This document shows, piece by piece, positions 22,353 to 26,044 of a stretch of 26,044 nucleotides of DNA. A model generated the notes under the pieces. It was given only the letters and a program-made list of their open reading frames with translations, was not told where the DNA came from and did no database searches. Source of the stretch: DATAEU01 sp046735355 (lineage in GTDB: Bacteria; Actinomycetota; UBA4738; HRBIN12); NCBI GenBank assembly GCA_046735355.1, contig JBKPTC010000061.1, positions 1 through 26,044 of the forward strand. The letters are read 5' to 3'. Numbering within the stretch: position 1 is the stretch's first letter; each line of letters begins with the position of its first letter. The translations under genes were made by a program, and so were the position numbers.

Positions 22353-23045
22353 TCAGACCGCGATGGCGCCGTTCTTGACGGCGAACGCGACGGCCTCGAG
22401 CTTGGAGTGCACGCCGAGCTTGGCCAGCAGGTTGCGGACGTGCGTCTGCACCGTCTGCGGGCTGATGTACAGCTTCTGGGCGATGCCGTCGTTGCGCATG
22501 CCCTCGGCCAGCAGCTTCAGGATCTCGCGCTCGCGGTCGGTCAGCGATTCGAGCAGCAGGAGCGCGTCGCGGCGCGCCTCGCGCTCGCGTGCGACCTGAT
22601 GCAACAGCCGGGTCAGCGTCGCCGGGTCGATCAGGACCTCGCCCTCCGCGGCGGCCTTCGCCGCCGCGAGCACCTCGTCCGCCGCCTCGTCCTTGCCGAG
22701 GAACCCCGACGCGCCCGCCTCGACGGCGTCGACGAGCAATCGCTCGTCGTCGTGAGCGGTCATGATGACCACCTTCGTCGCGGGGGACAGCTCCTTGATC
22801 CGGCGGGTCGCCTCGATCCCGTCGATCCCACCCTTGAAGACGATGTCCATGAGGACCACGTCCGGGCGCTCCTCGCGGCAGATGTCGACCGCCTCCTCGG
22901 CGGTGTGCACTGGCCGGGCGACCAGTCGTAGGTCGGCGTCGCGCTCGACGACCATCGCCAGGGCGTCGGTGAGGATCTTGTGGTCGTCGGCGATCACGAG
23001 CGTCGTGACTCGCTCGTCGCGAATCAGTTCCGACACGGCCCTCAC
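22353..23045 (-). CDS. NarL/FixJ-family response regulator
   Basis: DNA-binding regulator of about 230 aa. The receiver domain has IADDHKI, phospho-acceptor Asp in VVLMDIVFKGGIDG (three residues longer than usual after the Asp: FKGGIDG where most have xMPxMDG), the MTAHDD switch and GFLGKDEA with the conserved Lys. A long helical linker (LLHQVAREREARRDALL) leads to the LuxR-type helix-turn-helix (LTDREREILKLLAEGMRNDGIAQKLYISPQTVQTHV). The GTG at 23045 overlaps the kinase stop as GTGA; GTG 23036 is an alternative with GAGGGG further upstream. Probably partnered with the upstream kinase. It lies directly before the TasA-like operon, its most obvious candidate target. Confidence 0.9.
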   Translation of the reverse strand: MRAVSELIRDERVTTLVIADDHKILTDALAMVVERDADLRLVARPVHTAEEAVDICREERPDVVLMDIVFKGGIDGIEATRRIKELSPATKVVIMTAHDDERLLVDAVEAGASGFLGKDEAADEVLAAAKAAAEGEVLIDPATLTRLLHQVAREREARRDALLLLESLTDREREILKLLAEGMRNDGIAQKLYISPQTVQTHVRNLLAKLGVHSKLEAVAFAVKNGAIAV

Positions 23046-23827
23046 CCCCTCGATGGAAGCCAAACGCGGAGGATCGTACCGTCGGGCTCCGCGTCCACGA
23101 TGTCCAATCGGCCACCGTGAGCCCTGACATGAGCGCTCGCGATGAACAGCCCGAGCCCGGCCCCCGGAACCTCCTCGTACCCCTGCGGGCGCCACGTTGC
23201 GTATCGGTCGAACGCGGTCGAGTGGCGGTCCTCGGGAATGCCGGGGCCGGCGTCTCGGACGTCGACCGAGATGCCCCCGCCCGCGCGCCGGGCGAGGACC
23301 TCAATGGGCGCACCGGCGGGCGAGAACTTCGCGGCGTTGTCGACGAGGTTCGTCACGACGTCGGCCAACCGCATGCGGTCGACGGACGCTCGAAGGCCCG
23401 TCTCCGCCCGAACGGACATCGGATGGTCGCCGACGGGCGTCCGCCACGCCGCCTCCTCGACGATCCGTCCGACGTCGTCGTCGCGGAGGTCGTACCGAAG
23501 TGTTCCGGCGTCGATCTTCAGCATCGTGGAGGTCTCGTCCGCGACGAGCTTCAGACGTCCCGCCTCGAGGTCGATCAGCCGGAACAGGTCCTCTCGCTCG
23601 GCGTCCTCGAGCGACGCATACAGCCGGCTCCCGGTGGAGGCCAGGCCCTTGATCGACATGATCGGGTTCTTGAGCTCGTGCGAGATCTTCGACAGCAGCT
23701 CGGCCCGCTCGGCGACCGGGTCGCTCCGCGCCGCCGCCGTCCGCCGTCCGTTCCGCCGGAGCACGCCCCAGGCGGCGACGGCCCCGACGAGCGCGCCGAG
23801 CACGAGGCCGAGGAGGAACGCCGCCAC
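23042..23827 (-). CDS. Membrane-anchored HisKA-type sensor histidine kinase
   Basis: A compact kinase of 261 aa: one N-terminal membrane segment (about 3-24), then HisKA with His 50 in KISHELKNPIMSIKG, and a HATPase domain with N-box NLVDNAAKFSP, G1 DAGPGIPE and G2 GAGLGLFIA. No extracellular or PAS sensor domain is present, so the signal may come through the membrane anchor or a partner protein. The HELKNP-type histidine box belongs to the EnvZ/PhoR class, whereas the coupled regulator is of NarL type; that pairing is less usual. GTG 23827 is the start; the stop overlaps the regulator start. Confidence 0.9.
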   Translation of the reverse strand: MAAFLLGLVLGALVGAVAAWGVLRRNGRRTAAARSDPVAERAELLSKISHELKNPIMSIKGLASTGSRLYASLEDAEREDLFRLIDLEAGRLKLVADETSTMLKIDAGTLRYDLRDDDVGRIVEEAAWRTPVGDHPMSVRAETGLRASVDRMRLADVVTNLVDNAAKFSPAGAPIEVLARRAGGGISVDVRDAGPGIPEDRHSTAFDRYATWRPQGYEEVPGAGLGLFIASAHVRAHGGRLDIVDAEPDGTILRVWLPSRG

Positions 23828-23870
23828 GCGGCGAGTCTAGAGTCGCGACCGGCTCGAACCGCGCAGGCGT

Positions 23871-24656
23871 CTAGTGATACGTGTGCTCGTCGTCGGGGAA
23901 CGTCCCCGTCTCGACGTCGTGCGCGAACTCGGTGACCGCCCGCGCGATCTGCTCGCGGAGATCCGCGTAGGCCTTCGCGAGCCTCGGCCGCTTCTCGTTC
24001 AGTCCGAGCAGGTCGTTGATGACGAGGACCTGTGCGTCGCACGACGGCCCGGCGCCGATGCCGATCGTCGGGATGTCGAGCTGCGACGTGATGTCGGCGG
24101 CGAGCTCGCCCGGCATCGCCTCCAGGACGATCGCGAACGCACCCGCCTTCTCGAGCGCGTGCGCCTGCTCGAGCACCTTGGCGGCGGCCTCGCCGCGACC
24201 CTGCACGCGATAGCCGCCGAGCCCGTTGACCGACTGCGGCGTGAGGCCGACGTGCGCCATGACCGGGATGCCGATCTCGACCAGCCGGCGGACGAGCTCG
24301 AACTGCGGTCCCTCGATCTTGACGGCGTGCGCGCCCGCCTCCTTGATGAATCGTCCGGCATTGCGGACGCCGTCGTCGACCGAGGCCTGGAAGGACATGA
24401 ACGGCATGTCTCCGACGACCATCGCGTCGCCGGCGCCGCGAACGACGGCGCGCGTGTGATGGAGCATCTCGTCCATCGTCACGGGGAGCTCGTTCGGGTA
24501 GCCGAGGACATTGCGTCCGACCGAATCTCCGACCAGCAGGACGGGGATGCCGGCGTCGGCGAGGATCTGGGCGGTGGGGGAGTCGTACGCGGTGAGCATG
24601 ACCCACCGGCGCCCCTCCGCCTTCCACGCGCGGAGGTCGTGGATGGTGACGGTCAT
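23871..24656 (-). CDS. panB: 3-methyl-2-oxobutanoate hydroxymethyltransferase (PanB)
   Basis: First committed enzyme of pantothenate (vitamin B5, coenzyme A) synthesis in the cytoplasm: adds a hydroxymethyl group from methylene-tetrahydrofolate to alpha-ketoisovalerate, giving ketopantoate. The 261-aa length is typical. Magnesium- and substrate-binding residues are present: Asp 44 in LLVGDSVG, Asp 83 in VVGDMPF, Lys/Glu in KIEG (about 113-116), and catalytic Glu 179 in VLEAMP. IGIGAGPSCDAQVLVINDLLG is also characteristic. ATG 24656 has AAGGAGG upstream. It is transcribed divergently from the ribosomal-protein operon and has no other pantothenate genes beside it here. Confidence 0.97.
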   Translation of the reverse strand: MTVTIHDLRAWKAEGRRWVMLTAYDSPTAQILADAGIPVLLVGDSVGRNVLGYPNELPVTMDEMLHHTRAVVRGAGDAMVVGDMPFMSFQASVDDGVRNAGRFIKEAGAHAVKIEGPQFELVRRLVEIGIPVMAHVGLTPQSVNGLGGYRVQGRGEAAAKVLEQAHALEKAGAFAIVLEAMPGELAADITSQLDIPTIGIGAGPSCDAQVLVINDLLGLNEKRPRLAKAYADLREQIARAVTEFAHDVETGTFPDDEHTYH

Positions 24657-24748
24657 GTCGCTCGCGCCTCCTTCCCGAGTGCACGGCTTTGCGCGCGAAG
24701 TCTACCCGCGACGTCGCCGCCGATCGCCGAGCGTGTGTCGGAGGGCGG

Positions 24749-24757
24749 TGCTAGCGT
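24749..24757 (+). promoter_or_regulatory. Candidate extended -10 (TGCTAGCGT) upstream of rpsF
   Basis: TGnTAnnnT match; transcription from here would start near 24764 and include the whole hairpin leader of rpsF. A second -10-like box, TACACT at 24777-24782, would start transcription near 24789. Neither has a convincing -35 at the right spacing. Confidence 0.35.
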
Positions 24758-24781
24758 TGCCCTCGAGCAGGCCCGGTACAC

Positions 24782-24832
24782 TCTGGAGGCCAACCACTCC
24801 TGCTCCCCCCGTGGGGGCCGTCCAGACCAGAG
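24782..24832 (+). promoter_or_regulatory. Candidate S6:S18-type autoregulatory leader of rpsF
   Basis: TCTGG (24782-24786) can pair with CCAGA (24822-24826), leaving a large 5' bulge, an inner CCCCC-CGT-GGGGG hairpin (24805-24817) and then CCG (24818-24820). A CCG next to such a hairpin is the recognition feature of the known bacterial rpsF leader bound by the S6:S18 complex. CTCTGG (24781-24786) could instead pair with CCAGAG (24827-24832) touching the Shine-Dalgarno site. The assignment is from remembered features and needs a covariance-model test. Confidence 0.4.
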
Positions 24833-24843
24833 GAGGTGGAGAA

Positions 24844-25185
24844 CTGAGGCAGTACGAGGTCTTGCTCATCCTGCCCCCGGAGGCCGACGAGTCGGTCGTG
24901 AACGGGGCGCTGGACCGCGTCTCGGGCATCGTGTCCGAGACGGGCGGCGAGGTCGGCACCGTCGACCGATGGGGCCGCCGCCGGCTCGCGTACGAGATCG
25001 ACCGCCACAACGAGGGTTACTACGTAGTGGTGGAGTTCCGTGCCGATCCGGCCGCGATCGTTCCGCTGGAGCGGGCGCTGCGTCTCGCCGACGACGTCGT
25101 GCGGTTCAAGGTCGCCGTCCGCGAGGACAAGGTCAAGGCGGCGGAGACGCGCGAGCCAGCGCAACCAGCCGCGACGTCGCAGTAG
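24844..25185 (+). CDS. rpsF: Ribosomal protein S6, apparent CTG start
   Basis: Component of the small ribosomal subunit platform that binds next to S18; 113 aa. The core is RQYEVLLILPPEADESVVNG, then GGEVGTVDRWGRRRLAYEID, NEGYYVVVEFRADP and ADDVVRFKVAV, all typical of S6; the C-terminus is an Ala/Pro/Glu-rich tail. Start choice: S6 proteins begin with M-R-x-Y-E, and the codon before Arg-Gln-Tyr-Glu is CTG at 24844, placed 7 bases after AGGAGG (24831-24836). No ATG, GTG or TTG is nearby in frame, so CTG is the likely initiation codon. First gene of the rpsF-ssb-rpsR-rplI operon. Confidence 0.93.
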   Translation: MRQYEVLLILPPEADESVVNGALDRVSGIVSETGGEVGTVDRWGRRRLAYEIDRHNEGYYVVVEFRADPAAIVPLERALRLADDVVRFKVAVREDKVKAAETREPAQPAATSQ

Positions 25186-25247
25186 CACTTCCCCCTCTCC
25201 GATCGGCCATCCGTCGGGGAGTCGGACAGCAAGGGAAGGGGATGGAG

Positions 25248-25694
25248 ATGGCAAGCGAGAACCAGATCATCATCGTCGGCAACCTGACGGACGACCCGGA
25301 GCTGCGGTACACGCCGAACGGAGCCGCCGTCGTGAAGTTTCGCGTCGCGGTGAACCGCCGGTTCAAGGACGAGGCGGGCAACTGGAAGGACGGCGAGACG
25401 TCGTACTTCACCGTGAACGCATGGCGGAGCCTGGCCGAGAACGTCGCCGAGTCGCTCACCCGCGGCACCCGCGTCGTCGTGGCCGGCCGCCTGCAGATGC
25501 GGTCGTGGGAGACGCAGGAGGGCGACAAGCGCACGGTCGTCGAGATCGAGGCCGACGAGATCGGTCCCAGCCTGCGCTGGGCCACCGCCAAGGTCGAGCG
25601 GCAGGGCCGCTCGGGCGGCGGGGACTGGGCGGCGCCGGTCAGCGTCGGCGCTGGTCCGATGAGCGACGAGGAGAGCCCACTGGATGCCGGGTAA
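25248..25694 (+). CDS. ssb: Single-stranded DNA-binding protein
   Basis: Protects and organises single-stranded DNA during replication and repair; it works as a tetramer of OB-folds. The 148-aa product has the classic opening NQIIIVGNLTDDPELRYTPNG, FRVAVNRRFKDEAGNWKDGE, YFTVNAWRSLAENVAESLTRG and RVVVAGRLQMRSWETQEGDKR. The C-terminus is short and ends SDEESPLDAG; the usual acidic tip ending in Pro-Phe, which recruits partner proteins, is missing. ATG 25248 is preferred (AAGGGG 6 bases upstream); ATG 25242 is in frame. Its 3' end overlaps rpsR by 11 bases. It lies between rpsF and rpsR as in many bacteria. Confidence 0.95.
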   Translation: MASENQIIIVGNLTDDPELRYTPNGAAVVKFRVAVNRRFKDEAGNWKDGETSYFTVNAWRSLAENVAESLTRGTRVVVAGRLQMRSWETQEGDKRTVVEIEADEIGPSLRWATAKVERQGRSGGGDWAAPVSVGAGPMSDEESPLDAG

Positions 25695-25956
25695 GCCACG
25701 AGCCAAGACCAGGAAGAAGGAGAAGGACGACAAGGCCTGGCAGAAGAAGCAGAAGCGTAAGGTCTGCGTCTTCTGCAAGGACCGGGTCACGTACGTCGAC
25801 TACAAGGACGTGCCGACGCTGCGCAAGTTCGTGTCCGATCGCGGCAAGATCCGCGCCCGGCGTGTGACGGGCAACTGCGCCCAGCACCAGCGGGACGTCG
25901 CGTCGGCGGTCAAGAACGCGCGCGAGATCGCGCTGCTACCGTATTCGACCCGATGA
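25684..25956 (+). CDS. rpsR: Ribosomal protein S18
   Basis: Small-subunit protein that pairs with S6; 90 aa. A lysine-rich N-terminal extension (about 1-26) precedes the core RKVCVFCKDRVTYVDYKDVPTLRKFVSDRGKIRARRVTGNCAQHQRDVASAVKNAREIALLPY. The CVFC pair and the Cys and His of NCAQHQ look like the zinc-binding (C-plus) form of S18. The ATG lies inside the end of ssb (11-base overlap), and the stop overlaps the rplI start as ATGA. Confidence 0.96.
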   Translation: MPGKPRAKTRKKEKDDKAWQKKQKRKVCVFCKDRVTYVDYKDVPTLRKFVSDRGKIRARRVTGNCAQHQRDVASAVKNAREIALLPYSTR

Positions 25957-26044
25957 AGATCATCCTGCAGAAGAGCGTCGACAAGCTCGGCCATCCCGGC
26001 GACATCGTCGAGGTCGCCGACGGCTACGCGCGCAACTACCTCGT
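25953..26044 (+). CDS. rplI: Ribosomal protein L9, 3' end outside window
   Basis: Only the first 30 codons are present: MKIILQKSVDKLGHPGDIVE, then VADGYARNYL, the conserved rRNA-binding N-terminal domain of L9. The ATG overlaps the rpsR stop. Position after rpsR is the standard operon order. Confidence 0.95.
   Translation, partial: MKIILQKSVDKLGHPGDIVEVADGYARNYL

Noticed and set aside
1..26044. CRISPR arrays, tRNA or rRNA genes, insertion sequences
   Set aside because: No regularly spaced repeats, no tRNA-like cloverleaf or rRNA sequence, and no transposase motifs were seen on either strand.

Overview
The window is very GC-rich, densely packed chromosomal DNA from an actinobacterium (Actinomycetota). 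The evidence is a DUF5318-type protein next to a class A penicillin-binding protein, an actinobacterial-style Tad pilus locus without an outer-membrane secretin, and the gene order rpsF-ssb-rpsR-rplI. The SipW/TasA-type surface genes suggest a deep-branching or uncultivated lineage; the class cannot be settled from sequence alone. Genes overlap constantly by ATGA or GTGA, and several genes appear to start within a few bases of a TAnnnT -10 box (leaderless).

Layout. 1-2167: 3' part of a class A penicillin-binding protein. 2376-7366: seven-gene Tad/Flp pilus operon (CpaE-like, CpaF, TadB, TadC, a short pilin-like protein, two TadE-like proteins). 7522-10233: DUF5318 protein and a second class A PBP. 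10279-13119 (minus): NarL-type response regulator and a large membrane histidine kinase of the HisKA_3 class. 13379-16464: a decayed integrative element of about 3.1 kb with 12-bp direct repeats, inserted in the 3' end of a glycosyltransferase gene. It carries a frameshifted tyrosine integrase, a small gene, a zinc-ribbon protein of possible defence type, a GyrI-like protein and a YCII-family protein. 16451-22146 (minus): a seven-gene surface-structure cluster with three small secreted TasA/CalY-type or accessory proteins, a SipW-like ER-type signal peptidase, a larger secreted SipW-type protein, a GT87-like and a PIG-V-like membrane glycosyltransferase. 22353-23827 (minus): a HisKA kinase and a NarL-type regulator directly upstream of that cluster. 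23871-24656 (minus): panB. 24844-26044: rpsF (apparent CTG start), ssb, rpsR and the start of rplI.

How they fit. The cell-surface theme is strong: two peptidoglycan synthases, a Tad pilus, and a second, unrelated fibre-like system whose subunits, dedicated peptidase and possible glycosylation enzymes share one transcription unit. Two-component systems sit on both sides of the fibre cluster. Removing the integrative element in silico restores the glycosyltransferase 3' end exactly and places the cluster just upstream of the second two-component system.

The most notable observations are the SipW/TasA/glycosyltransferase cluster with a potentially switching structured leader, the protein-gene attachment site with paired arm-type repeats, the unusual rpsF start and leader, and the recurring leaderless promoter layout.
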